Shown here: positions 46,665-60,120 of the stretch, one piece after another
Layout of the letters: every line of letters starts with the position of its first letter
How positions within the stretch are numbered: the first letter of the stretch is position 1
Origin: Lamellibrachia columna
Taxonomy: Eukaryota; Annelida; Polychaeta; Sabellida; Siboglinidae
Direction: 5' to 3'
Assembly (NCBI GenBank): GCA_963662155.1
Contig: OY759273.1
Span: forward strand, 27,184,066 to 27,248,065
DNA: 64,000 nt
The notes under the pieces: generated by a model
The model's input: the letters and a program-made list of their open reading frames with translations, nothing else
Told to the model about the DNA's origin: nothing
The model's database searches: none
Position numbers and translations under genes: made by a program

Positions 46665-48855
46665 CTCTCTACCGTGTAGCACTGTGTAGTACTGTGCATC
46701 ACTGTGTAGTACTGTGTAGTACCATGTAGCACCGTGTAACACTGTGTAGTACCGTGTAACACCGTATAGCACTGTGCCGTACCGTGTAGTACTGTGTAGT
46801 ACCGTATAGCCATGTGTAGCACTATGTACTACTGTGTAGTACCGTGTAGCACTGTAGTTCTGTGTAGTACCGTGTAGCACTGTGTAGCACTGTGCAACAC
46901 TGTGTAGCACTGTGTAGTACCGTGTAGCACTGTGTACCACTGTGTACTACCGTGTAGCACTGTGTAACACTGTATAGTACCGTGTAGCACTGTGTAGTAC
47001 TGTGTAACACTGTGTAGTACTGTGTAGCACTCTGTAACACTGTGTAGTACCGTGTAGCAATGTGTAGTACTATGCAACACTGTGTAGTTCTGTGTAGCAC
47101 TGTGTAACACTGCTGTGTAGTACTATGTAGCATTGTGTAGCACTGTGTAGTACTGTGTAGCACTGTGTAACACTGTGTAGTACTGTGTAGTACCGTGTAG
47201 CACTGTGCAGTACTCTGTAACACTGATTTGTACTGTGTAGCACTGTGTAACACTGTGTAGTACCGTGTACCATTATGCAGCACTCTGTAGTACCGGGTAA
47301 CACTGTGTAGCATTGTGTATTGTGTAGTATTGTGTAGCAATGTGTAGTACTATGCAACACTGTGTAGTTCTGTGTAGCACTGTGTAACACTGCTGTGTAG
47401 TACTATGTAGCATTGTGTAGCACTGTGTAGTACTGTGTAGCACTGTGTAACACTGTGTAGTACTGTGTAGTACTGTGTAGTACCGTGTAGCACTGTGCAG
47501 TACTCTGTAACACTGATTTGTACTGTGTAGCACTGTGTAACACTGTGTAGTACCGTGTACCATTATGCAGCACTCTGTAGTACCGGGTAACACTGTGTAG
47601 CATTGTGTATTGTGTAGTATTGTGTAATACTGTGTAGCACTGTGCAGCACTATATAGCACTCTGTACTACCGGGTAGCACTGTGTAGCACTGCGTAGCAC
47701 TGTATAGCACTATGTCGCACTGTGTAGCACTGTGTAGTACCGTGTAGTACTGTGTAGCACTGTGTAGTACCGTGTAACACTGTGTAACACTGTGTAGCAC
47801 TGTGTAGTACTGTGTAGTATCGTTTAGCACCGTGCAGTACTCTGTAACACAGTATAGTTCTGTATAGCACTGTGTAACACTGTGTACCGCTGTGTAACAC
47901 TGTGTAGTACTATGTAGCACTGTGTAGCACTGTGTTATACCGCCGTGTAGCACTGTGTAGCACTGTGCGACACTGTGTAGCACTGTGTAGTACCGTGTAG
48001 CACTGTGTACCACTGTGTACTACCGTGTAGCACTGTGTAACACTGTATAGTACCGTGTAGCACTGTGTAGTACTGTGTAACACTGTGTAGTACTGTGTAG
48101 CACTCTGTAACACTGTGTAGCACTGTGTAGTACCGTGTAGCAATGTGTAGTACTATGCAACACTGTGTAGTTCTGTGTAGCACTGTGTAACACTGCTGTG
48201 TAGTACTATGTAGCACTGTGTAGTACTGTGTAGCACTGTGTAACACTGTGTAGTACTGTGTAGTACCGTGTAGCACTGTGTAACACTGTGTAGTACCGTG
48301 TACCATTATGTAGCACTCTGTAGTACCGGGTAACACTGTGTAGCATTGTGTAGTACTGTGTAGCACTGTGCAGCACTATATAGCACTCTGTACTACCGGG
48401 TAGCACTGTGTATCACTGTATAGCACTATGTCGCACTGTGTAGTACCGTGTAACACTGTGTAACACTGTGTAGCACTGTGTAGTACTGTGTAGTATCGTT
48501 TAGCACTGTGCAGTACTCTGTAACACAGTATAGTTCTGTATAGCACTGTGTAACACTGTGTACCGCTGTGTAACACTGTGTAGTACTATGTAGCACTGTG
48601 TAGCACTGTGTAATACCGCCGTGTAGCACTGTGTAACACTGTGTAGCACTGTGTAGTACCGTGTAACACTGTGTAGCATTGTGTAGTACTGTGTAGTATC
48701 GTGTAATACTATGTAGCACTGTGTAGCACTATATAGCACTCTGTACTACCGGGTAACACTGTGTAGCACTGTGTAGTACCGTGTAGCACTATGTAGCACT
48801 GTGTAGCACTGTGTAGCACTGTGTAGTATCGTGTAACACTGTGTAGTACCGTGTG
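46665..48855. repeat. 10-nt minisatellite, 2.2 kb
   Basis: About 220 copies of a 10-nt unit, CTGTGTAGYA or CTGTGTAACA with CCGTGTAG variants. Longer blocks recur: a segment containing ACTATGCAACACTGTG and CACTGCTGTGTAG appears near 47070, 47350 and 48150. This indicates larger duplications inside the array. The minus strand has no stop in any frame of the basic unit, hence minus-strand open frames of up to 246 codons; they are by-products. Confidence 0.96.
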
Positions 48856-49242
48856 TACTCATCTATCTGCCCGATCAGTAATGACTGCAATTACTGGACG
48901 ACATTAACGTCACGTACCGTGCTATTACGGGGACCATATGATGGTCTGGAGACCCGTTTGTGACTGACACGTCTCACCTGTTCTGCGCCACACCCCGGAG
49001 GTCAAAATAAGGCTAAGCACCTTCTAAAGATGCCTCATCGCAGGGGGTCGTCATTAGTGCCCGTTAAGGCGACACTTGTCGCGAACGTGACCAGATAAAG
49101 ATTGTGTCAACATCATCGTGTACTGTCGGATTGTGAATGCGATATTGTTGATTTGAAACCTCGATTTTTTTTACCATTGGCAGGTCATTTGATTGTGTAT
49201 AAATAATTTCAATGTGTAAGGCCGTTTCGAGCGTGCAGCCGT
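48856..49242. other. Non-coding stretch, nothing recognised
   Basis: Unique-looking sequence between two tandem arrays. No exon or RNA gene is recognised. Confidence 0.5.

Positions 49243-49332
<90 letters not shown>
49243..49332. repeat. (CACG)n microsatellite
   Basis: About 22 perfect copies of the tetranucleotide. Alternating purine-pyrimidine, so able in principle to adopt Z-DNA. Confidence 0.97.
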
Positions 49333-49333
<1 letters not shown>

Positions 49334-49959
49334 TACAATGGCGTGGGTGGTCATTGGGACGTGGCTCCCTCCCCTTTGACTTTGGCATGCGAATTTCTCC
49401 GTAAATAACCTACCACGCCACTACTTGGTAGCATGGCAAACTACTGGGTAACTTTCGGAGAGTGTAAATACGTAGCTACCCCCCCCAGCGGCGTATCTTA
49501 CCAAAGGTACTTGAGCTATTCGTTGTCCACGGGTCGGAGACATTTAGCCACTTGCCCATTCCGATCAGTTCACGTAGAGTTGTGCCATTGGCGAGGGCGT
49601 GGTCTGGCGAGGGCGTGGCTGGTGTAGCGCTACTTTAAACAGTTTATAACGGACGTCCACATTAGTGCAGTGTTGTAGGTGATGCAAAGTTGCATCGCGT
49701 AAACATGCATTTAGGCTGACTGGCAATTGCATCGACCAATAAATCAGTTAGAACACAAGTATTGTCTTGTGAATCAATAACTGCATTTCCTGTTATGGAA
49801 ATTGAGGGTAGTCTGCCAAAGTAAGCAACTATTTGGCTAGCTAGTGACCCGACATACACACATTTACAACAGTGAGAGTGTGCATGCAAGCATCAGGCAA
49901 CAATTCTGCTCCTTTGGTCCAGAGTTATAATGGTAAATAGTTGTACCCCGAATAAATAC
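49333..49959. other. Non-coding stretch, nothing recognised
   Basis: No exon, RNA gene or repeat family is recognised. A short direct repeat, GGCGAGGGCGTGG, lies near 49590-49620. Confidence 0.45.
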
Positions 49960-50530
49960 CGGTAACCGGACATAACCCCATCTGTACAAAACCCCTTCCG
50001 AACAAAACCCCTATGGGCATAGCCCCCTTCAGACATAACCCCCTCATTTTAATAACAATATGGACAGATCCTCTCCGGACACTTTTAATATAAATATGGA
50101 CAAAAACTTCTAAATTGTCTCTCGGACGGACAAAATCCAGCATTTGCAATAAACGTACCACATACAGAAAGCAGCAGAAAAAAACATTGGTATGAAAAAA
50201 ATTGTCACCGTTTATTTCTACATGATACAGGGTTTATATCTACACGAAATGGAAACTTTGTATATAAGTCATACATATTTAAATGCAGACTATCGGGAAG
50301 CCACTGGCAAAATCCTCTGCCTCGGACTGTCGGGAAGCCACTGGCCAAATCCTCTGTCTGGGAAAAATCTATCTAATGGAACTAGTTAAAAAAACAACAG
50401 GTTTGGTTTTTTTGTCCGTATTTATATTAAATCAATGGGTTTTGTCCGGATGGGTTTTTGTCCAAATGGGGTTATGCTCGGAGGATGTTTTTTTATCCGG
50501 AGGGGTTTGTCCGGATGGGGTTATGTCCTG
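49960..50530. mobile_element. Fold-back element with inverted tandem arms, copy 2
   Basis: The left arm (49965-50045) has degenerate units such as CCGGACATAACCCCATCTG and CGAACAAAACCCCTATG. The right arm (50425-50530) has the reverse (GGGTTTTGTCCGGAT, GGGGTTATGTCCTGGATTCA). The reversed right edge, TGAATCCAGGACATAACCCC, matches the left edge of the 38-kb copy, so the two are one family. The interior is larger here (about 380 bp) and contains a further short tandem duplication (CGGGAAGCCACTGGC-, near 50294 and 50331). Confidence 0.7.
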
Positions 50531-51685
50531 GATTCATAAATACCATAAGTCGTTTAAATTTATGGTCGCGACCTTCCATGATTCTAACTACATAACCATA
50601 ACAAATATATGGGGCGACGAGTCGGGAGGCTGCCGTGGGAAGGAGCTGATAGATGGCAACGGAAGCCGGGGAATAGTTTACGTAACGGTGATGAATTTTG
50701 TCCTAGGCCCTCACACACGCTTGTACGAAAGGCAACCCGCCAGCCCGCCAGCCCGCCAGCCCGCCAGCCAAACGGCACCAGCCTGCCTCTTTCAGCGAGG
50801 CAAAGCACGTCGCGATGTCTGACCGACGTTACAGCCAAGTTTATCTCCGGGCCCAGCTTGGCCCGAGGACGCGCTGTGACAGGATGCGATATATTACGGT
50901 TTGCCCCCGATCTCCGAGCGCGGATACTGGCTGGCGTCTAGTCAGCGCCGATAACGACGGCGCGGGCCAACTGGAGGAAGCCTCGCGCAGTACTACGGCT
51001 CGAATTGTACTGGCGCTTTCGCCGCAGCGTTGAGTAAACACAGGCATCCCATCCCGGTGGGGGGGCACTATGATAATGCTTGAATAGTCTGGGTACGTCG
51101 TGGACGAAATTATATCTGATTTTTGCCCATTTTAGTTGTCTACATAAGTGACATTTTACAATAGATGGCATCATAAAGTAGGTGAAATCACACGCACTCA
51201 CGCACGTACACATGCACGCACGTACACATATGCATACACGTGCGTGTGTATTGCGCTCATAAGTAGTTTTCTTCTGGCTTGACAACGTAGTAATTGCGCA
51301 CTCACGTAGGACACATTACGTGTATCTACTGAGTGTCGCCCAAACCACGGCGCGGCTGCGTAAATATAGACTCGCGAGGATAATCATCGCTTACCATTAC
51401 GACGACCAAGCGGGTGACAAGCGAACGAACGTCCGGGAGGGGTCTTGCCTGTGACGGGCGAGTCGAGGCTGATATATTTGCACATATGGCGCCGGGAAAA
51501 TAAACTCGTCACCTGACACGCACCACGATTGTAGCCCGCATCGGGATCATTTCGAAACAGCCGAAGGACGTAAATTTCCGAAGCAAAGACTTATTCGGAA
51601 ACAATACCGTTTTCACTGCTATGCGTCACTGACACCGTGGTAGATTCGCTGCAGTTGACTTTCGAGGTACGATCTCGTGTCTGAT
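50531..51685. other. Non-coding stretch, partly CpG-rich
   Basis: CG-rich at 50820-51040 and 51330-51560. It contains a GCCAGCCC repeat near 50738-50768. Open frames on both strands overlap and none has a recognisable domain. Confidence 0.45.
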
Positions 51686-51884
<199 letters not shown>

Positions 51885-53459
51885 TATACACCCACACCCA
51901 CGGAAGCAGTACTATGAAGTTCCAGCTACACTAGGCAGTACTCGGCAGTCACAATTCACACAAACCCGAAGAACATCGACGCAGAATTAATCGCATTTTT
52001 TTGGCCCAGTTCTAGTACTGCCCGCGACGTTAATTGCTCGTTTGTGCAAAAAAGTATCCACGCCTGAGACTGAACGGAGCCATTTCTAAAGTGAACGCTC
52101 TGTGTATGACACTTATAGAAACATTGCCTTTCGACTTAACTAGCAGTATCAGCTAATTAGTTATACTCGTTTATGCTAGAAATAACATAGCTAAAATAGA
52201 TAGTTGTTAACATAAAGCAATACTAATTTATAACGAAAGGTACATAGTTCTAAAGTTTGCATTGTAAAATCATGTTATGTAACGTGAATTATATATATAC
52301 CCAAGTGTGTTTTATTGAACTACAGTTATTAAATATAATTTGACCGTTATCTGTTTATGAATACCGACCTTGCCCTTCAGCGCGCAATGTCACCATGATA
52401 TTCGATGCGAAGCATTCAAATGAAACATAACACAATGGTAAAAGTATATTGAATGTGGGTATTTCTAAGTGTCATTCATAGACAGAGAGCTCACTTTGGA
52501 GACGTCCCCGTCCAGATGGACATAATTTGTTTCATAAACGGCGACGTCGCGCGAAGTGGTGGAACTGGGCCGCGAAATCTGAATGCGATTAATTCTGCCA
52601 ATATGTCCTTAGGGCTTTTGTGTATTGTGAACTGCCGAGTGCTCGTGTGGCTGAAACCACACAATACTGCTTCCGTGGGTGTGGATGTTGAATGTGAAGA
52701 TAAACCAGTACTTCCCGGCCAAAGCTAAAAGGTAATTCATTGTTTTACATAGCACAGTATTGTTTGCATGTTTGTGACCAGTTTCTCACTCTCTGTCCGG
52801 TTTTATCTGGGCCGATTATATATCTTGATTTTATTACTCAGCGATCAATGACAATGCAGAAGGTGACAGTTGCAGAACGAATAAACTATTAAAAGTACTG
52901 TTTTAGCTAAATTCTTTATCAAGTTTGACGCAAAATAGTGGTGCCGTAAATGTATTGTACTGTGTAACCTTAGTCGCGGAGCAGACCAGAGAATACTTTC
53001 ACTCCCGATGGTTAAAGCGTAAATGGTCCCCTGAACCATGCCCAGCGCGAACAATAACAGAGAGTGACACCCCCACAGGACGACACTTGACAGGGCCCAG
53101 TACGCAGACGAAACATTTCGGCAGAACGAATCGCGATTGGCAAGGGCAAAGGGACCAAAATAGCACAGCCCCATGACTGGTAGAGTTGGCAACGCAATGG
53201 AAATTAAACAATTAAGAGATATGTTAATCCGGTGGTGTAGCAACTCTCTGCATTAAAAAAAAATATTAGTACACAGTCCGCTAATGGGTTTGTTCGTTTC
53301 AGGCCAGAACATATAAAATGACACCGTAATTTACCTAGCGGTAAGGCAAGCTAAAAACGGATACCGCTAGAAATGCCTTGAGCTGAGGCTGACTTAATCA
53401 TCCGACGTCAGCGCCCTCTAGCGAATAATCAGCTATCAAACCAACTTCACGAAGGCGCG
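51885..53459. other. Non-coding stretch, nothing recognised
   Basis: No recognisable exon or repeat. It ends at the start of the U6-containing tandem duplication. Confidence 0.45.
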
Positions 53460-53620
53460 TTAAAATAACTCGCATCGTATTTAAATTCGATATCAATAAG
53501 TGGTGCAATGATATTGACATATTAAAGTAATAACCGTAAATGTACGAATTTATATTGCATACATGTTGTCATATGGATATAAAAACCTAACATTTTAACA
53601 AATATTGTTTTCTACCGGTA

Positions 53621-53667
53621 CACCACATTTCCACCGGACGGCATGTACCTTAGATTATATATATATT
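53621..53667 (+). promoter_or_regulatory. U6 promoter: PSE-like block and TATA box
   Basis: A TATA box (TTATATATATATT, 53655-53667) lies about 18-30 bp upstream of the U6 start. A block at 53621-53649 (CACATTTCCACCGGACGGCA inside it) lies at about -64 to -36, where a proximal sequence element is expected for an RNA polymerase III type 3 promoter. The block is conserved in unit B at 54878-54905 with one change, which supports function in the ancestral unit. No PSE consensus for this species is known to me. Confidence 0.65.
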
Positions 53668-53684
53668 CGCAAAGTACCTTAATT

Positions 53685-53701
53685 GTACTTGCTTCGGCAG
53701 T

Positions 53702-53741
<40 letters not shown>

Positions 53742-53791
53742 GGCCCCTGCGCAAGGATGACACGCAAATTCGTGAAGCGTTCCATATTTTT
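53685..53791 (+). ncRNA. U6: U6 spliceosomal snRNA
   Basis: 107 nt, the same length as human U6. From nt 20 to the 3' end it reads as the conserved U6: ACATATACTAAAATTGGAAC, then GATACAGAGAAGATTAGCAT (with the ACAGAGA box that pairs with the 5' splice site), then GGCCCCTGCGCAAGGATGAC and the internal stem-loop, ending TTCCATATTTTT with the polymerase III T-run. Only the 5' stem-loop differs from human: GTACT..AGTAC in place of GTGCT..AGCAC. Both sides changed, so pairing is kept. It encodes the catalytic RNA of the spliceosome. Confidence 0.97.
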
Positions 53792-54748
53792 ATTATTACA
53801 TATAGTTACTTTTACTTGTGTTTATCACGTAAAAAATACACATCACTATCACGGTCGAATGAAAAAATCAGTTACCAGAGATGTATCTTGCATCAATGAT
53901 CATGTTAAAGTGAACAAAACTTAAGTGGAGCCTCGGACAGGTTTCTAAATAAAGTTAACAGACAGCGTCAGATGCCTATAAAATCCAGCCATACACATAC
54001 CGATTCTTCAGTTGCCAACATGTTGGCAACTACTTTTTCAATTGAAAATGTTCTCCACCAACAGTTGGCAACATTTTGTGGACTTCTGGCGTCTGAAAAT
54101 TCGGTCGGCCGATTGGTAGTGCCAATAATTAACAGGCAGCTTCTAAAACTTTCAGCCGTCGAAGAGTAGAAGTACTTGCCTTGCTGTCCAATTTCCAATT
54201 GCGATTAATCACGCCTAGATGTTCCGAACTGTAATATGATCGGCTGTGTATTGTCTTTGGCGGGCTGGAAGGCCTATTCATCTTACTATTAACGTGAACG
54301 TCGACATTCACGGGTGGGGGGCATCTCAAGTAAGGAACTTTCGTTGCCTTTTATGAAAAAATCCTTCACGTGTCATTTAAATGGGGAGGATTGTTTAATT
54401 CCTTGCGCACTAAGGTTACATTTATTATTAGTTTGTAATCATTTCAATATTCGTTTAACTGTTATACAATATTGTGATGAGGATAACTATGTAAAAAATG
54501 CAGCTACTTTAAATGTCTGTCTAGACATTTTAGTGGACTGTCCTCAGTATATTTTTGTATTGACATTTTCTGTATTTTATTTTTATAAATAAATAATTGT
54601 TTTTGTTGTCGGTGTTGTTGTATCGATATCTGCGATAAATTAATGCCAACGGCCACAAACATTCGTGTGTGATTGAGCAGCACATCCGCACCAGCAACAG
54701 GCACACAGTCTCCGCCTTCAAACGATCGCATTGTATTTAAATTCAATA

Positions 54749-54905
54749 CCAATAAATCGTGCAATAGTATTGATATATTAAGAAGTAACACCACATGAAT
54801 AAGAATTTATATTGCAAAAATATTATCACACGGATATAGAAAAGCATTTTAGTAAATATTGTTGTCTAGCGGCGCATCACATTTCCACCGGCCGGCATGT
54901 ACCTT

Positions 54906-54972
<67 letters not shown>

Positions 54973-55053
54973 GTGATAATATGTTTGCAATATAAATTCT
55001 TATTCATGTGGGGTTACTTCTTAATATATCAATACTATTGCACGATTTATTGG
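54749..55053. repeat. 90-bp inverted repeat around the (TA)n tract
   Basis: 54749-54838 (starting CCAATAAATCGTGCAATAGT) reappears reversed at 54964-55053 with only about two differences. The loop of about 125 bp holds the PSE-like block and the (TA)n tract. The arms are part of the U6 upstream flank, so the right arm is an inverted local copy. Confidence 0.92.
54910..54968. repeat. (TA)n tract at the former TATA box of unit B
   Basis: About 28 AT repeats directly following CATGTACCTTAGACT, exactly where unit A has its short TATA box. Confidence 0.95.
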
Positions 55054-56587
<1,534 letters not shown>

Positions 56588-56605
56588 TCGAAAAGTACCT
56601 TAGTT

Positions 56606-56640
56606 GTACTTTCTTCTACAGTACGATATTTTGTTCGATT
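56606..56640 (+). pseudogene. U6 snRNA remnant
   Basis: GTACTTTCTTCTACAGTAC occupies the place of the U6 5' stem-loop (GTACTTGCTTCGGCAGTAC in the intact gene) and keeps its stem. After it, GATATTTTG leads straight to the downstream flank. About 80 nt are missing, including the ACAGAGA box and the internal stem-loop. Its TATA box is also displaced by about 1.6 kb. It cannot be functional. Confidence 0.75.
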
Positions 56641-57205
56641 AATTACCTTTGTTTGTATTTTTTAACGTAAAACCAATCAAAGGGTAGAAGTACGTCCCGT
56701 GCTGCCCAATTTGCAAACTGCGATTAATCCACCTTGATGTTCCGAACTGTAATGTGATCATTTGTTTATTGTCTTTGGTGGACAACTGGGGTGGACGTCG
56801 ATGTTCATGGGGAGGGGCTATAAAAAATCCTTCGTGTGTCCTTTAGGTGGAGAGGACTTTTTGATATCTTGAGCACTAAGGTCAGATTTATCTTCAGTAG
56901 TTACTCCGTTCGTCATCTTTAAAAATTCGCTTAACTTTCATACAATATTGTGATACATCTGAGAACGCCAAAATGCAACTACTGTGAATGTCTAAGTATC
57001 GGTCGCTAGCTAGACAAAAACATCTTTGTATTGCCTATCCTCGATTTCTTTCTGTATTGACATTTTCTGTATTTTATGTTTGTAAATAAATAGTTTTGGT
57101 TCTTAAAGTTGTTGTATTTTTCTGTGATAAATTAATACCAACGGTGACTTATATTCGTGTGTCATTGGGCAGTGCATCCCGTTCCGCTACACCTGTCACA
57201 ATCTC

Positions 57206-59990
57206 CGCCAAGAGAGTATTTATTGCCGTCTACCAGAAAAGGAAATATGCTTCATCACTGAATCATCAACGCACGTTATTATGTCTACCGCGCACGTTAT
57301 TAATCGTTTGAACTATTTTCATTTTTTTCCATCTTTGAAACTTCGATGTGTTTTCATTTTTGTAAGTTTTGACCAGTGATAAGTGATTTCTCTGTTTTTC
57401 ATTGTAGCTCTCCACGTATATATATATCCAACACATTCTCGTGCATTTAGCTGACTATCGTTCTTGCATGTAGTAAATCCAACAGCGAGCGGTGGCTGCA
57501 AATAAATCGATCCTATCTTGTGCAGACTGCGTATTGACGCCATATGTAAATGGATGGCGATATTTAACACATGCGCTCGGTCCCTCGGGCGAGTACATCG
57601 CGGAGCGCGATTGGATCGTGCATTAATAACAGTCTCCACGCGACGTCTCCCAGCGGCTGTGGAACTCTACACTGACTTATTAAAGCGACGGAAGCGGTGA
57701 CAGCTGCCACTGGCCTGTGGGCTGACATAAGCTTCTCACGTTTCCTACTACTGAATTAGTCACAGCATGCTGTGCCATTGTGGTGGGCTGGACCTGTGCA
57801 CAATGACGCTATCTTCCTGAACGTACAGGCGCAGCTCTTTTACCAACCAGTAATTGCATATCGTGATATTGATAAGGCTGTGATATTAGGAATATGGCCC
57901 GAGAATGTTTTGCTAAATGAAGCGAATTCTCGCTGGGTTAGTCACTAGTCCTAGACCTAGTCCTAGTCAAACGAACGGACGGACGGACGGATGTATAGTG
58001 ATTCAGTTGGAGAGAGGGGGGAGAGCGTGCGTGCTTGCGCACATGCGCATTTGTACTTGCGTGCGTGCCTGTATTGTGTGCACGCGCGTTATCGACTGCC
58101 ATTCTCGCAATGTCTTCGATACTCAACGCTACCACCATCCCTACTTCCCGTTCGTTGGCAGCCACAGTTCACTTACAACACGAACGAACAGCGGGCATCG
58201 TGCGCGCAGATGCACCCACAGCCGGCGTACGCAACTGCGTCCACGTTCGTGCCACAGTAGGCAGATAATATTTGTTGATGGCGTGATCAATGAGTCCAGA
58301 GTCGTTACATACGCTCCAGCGCACTTCATTAAGCCGGTCCGGCGGCCAGGCGGTGCCGCAATTATTGCACGAACGCTACGGCGAATTTCAAACAGCCCAA
58401 CGGCAGATCGTACGCCTGTCCTGGTTCACGGACCGCCCGCTGTGGTCGGTACCATCGGTGTAGTAAGTTCAAAACACTGCCCCTCGAAAACACCTCGGTC
58501 GTGTTTACAACGGGTTTGCCTTTCAACGTACCAAGTTAACGTAGTTAGTTGTACATTTTACCATTTATGATAACCACTGGTGATAACGATCATAATTATG
58601 TTAGGGTTATGTTAATATAATATTTAATAAAGAAATATGTCGTGCTGATATTTGAATTATTGTAAAACAAATAGCGGTAATGCATATGTATACACTCACA
58701 GGATTCTAAAAGTAATACATTAATTATAATATATGTAATGTATTAACTGTCAAAATATGGCTTGAAGCAATGTCAAATACATTTTCTTCTTGAAAGCGAT
58801 ATATTATGAGTGAGTGTTTTGACGTTAGTGTTTTCAACGTACGTTGAAAATAAATGCAGTGTTTTTAACGGAGTAATGTTTTGAACATTCTACACTGGCG
58901 CTGCCACCGAAGTCGTTAGCTTAGCCGTCTCATGCAGGCGCTGTGCTGCATGCTGTTAGAGCCGCGTCAACCCTCGATGTAGTCTGCAATCAGACAGCCA
59001 CGCCAGACAGGCGGGTAGTGACCTCGGGCTGTGTCCTTGCGAGCGGTTAGACACGATCTCACCAGACACGAACAAACCAGCGAACAAGACTCGTATTTTC
59101 ACGCACAGCATGCGCGTCTCGCTAACAACGTTGCTGGTGATTTGGGAACAAGGTAGCCGCAGTTTCGACGTAGGCGCAGCGCAATAACAGCGCTCGCTGT
59201 ACATAATCGCGTGATTACGTTGCACCGAATGAATCACGCGATAATATCATCTGGCTGTCGTGCCTGCCGTTGATAAGGTGTTTACAGTTCGAGCTTCTGC
59301 ATGAAATATGTATAACAAATCAGCAGCCATTCGGCTGGGACGATATAAATACGGACAAAACGCACAGTAGGGAGCCTATTTGAATACATGCTACGCGAGA
59401 TGCTCATCTTTCGCGGCTAAATATATATAGCTGGTTGATAGCGAAACCCGATTTGCAGATCGTGGGCAAGTAATCCTGATGTCAAGCGAAAATATATCAT
59501 CCACCGAAAACATATTACTAGCCCATGGTGCAACCTCGCCGCCAGGGGAACAGTATCCTGGCAGACCGACTTGCTAAAACGCTAATTTTTCAGCAGCTGC
59601 TCTGAGAACCAGTGAGATGATGAGCTCGAATTTATGAAGCCGGCATACGGGAACTTTTATAAATGGCCATGGACCCGTCGTCGTTGGTCGAAAGGGTAAT
59701 GATAGGCATTTCATCGAAAAGCTCTTCGAAGTTAGCCGCTGGCGACCAAGACAGGAAGTGGGACGAAGTACAAATGATTCAGTGTACATCCATATATTTC
59801 GTGGGATAAACTGACAAATCGGCGTTTCAACAGGTCGATCAGCCAGGGGGTAACGTACGTAATATACTATTACCACCCCTGACTGGTGAGGATGCCATTA
59901 CCCCACGACGTCTCATTGCTACATATGTGATTTAGTACACGGATCGAGGACAGAGAACTAGTTATAAACAGTTACGCGATTGTGTTAAAT

Positions 59991-59991
<1 letters not shown>
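57206..59991. other. Non-coding stretch, partly CpG-rich
   Basis: CG-rich at 57500-57700, 57920-58500 and 58900-59260. The longest open frame (57917-58570, 217 codons) shows no domain, biased low-complexity composition and rival frames on the other strand, so I do not call it a gene. A GGAC repeat (ACGAACGGACGGACGGACGG) lies at 57970-57990. Confidence 0.45.

Positions 59992-60056
<65 letters not shown>
59992..60056. repeat. (TA)n microsatellite
   Basis: About 32 uninterrupted TA repeats. Confidence 0.97.
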
Positions 60057-60058
<2 letters not shown>

Positions 60059-60120
60059 TGTGGATATTGCCTTTGACCGACTTTGTGTCTGTCCTGACAA
60101 ATTTTCGCTATTTTTGTTTA

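Larger units (their letters stand above)
53460..54718 (+). repeat. U6 tandem duplication, unit A
   Basis: This unit of about 1.26 kb aligns with 54719-57205 once the insertion there is removed. Shared blocks before U6 include GTATTTAAATTC, AATTTATATTGCA and CACATTTCCACCGG. After U6 they include TGATGTTCCGAACTGTAAT-like text, TTGTATTGACATTTTCTGTA and GATAAATTAAT.CCAACGG. The unit carries the intact U6 gene. A perfect 22-nt palindrome lies at 54010-54031. Confidence 0.85.

Noticed and set aside
46641..48739. Many minus-strand open frames of up to 246 codons rich in Tyr, Thr, His and Cys
   Set aside because: They arise from a 10-nt repeat without stops on that strand, in all three frames at once.
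57917..58570. 217-codon open frame
   Set aside because: No recognisable domain, rival frames overlap on the same and opposite strands, and the CpG-rich composition lowers stop frequency.
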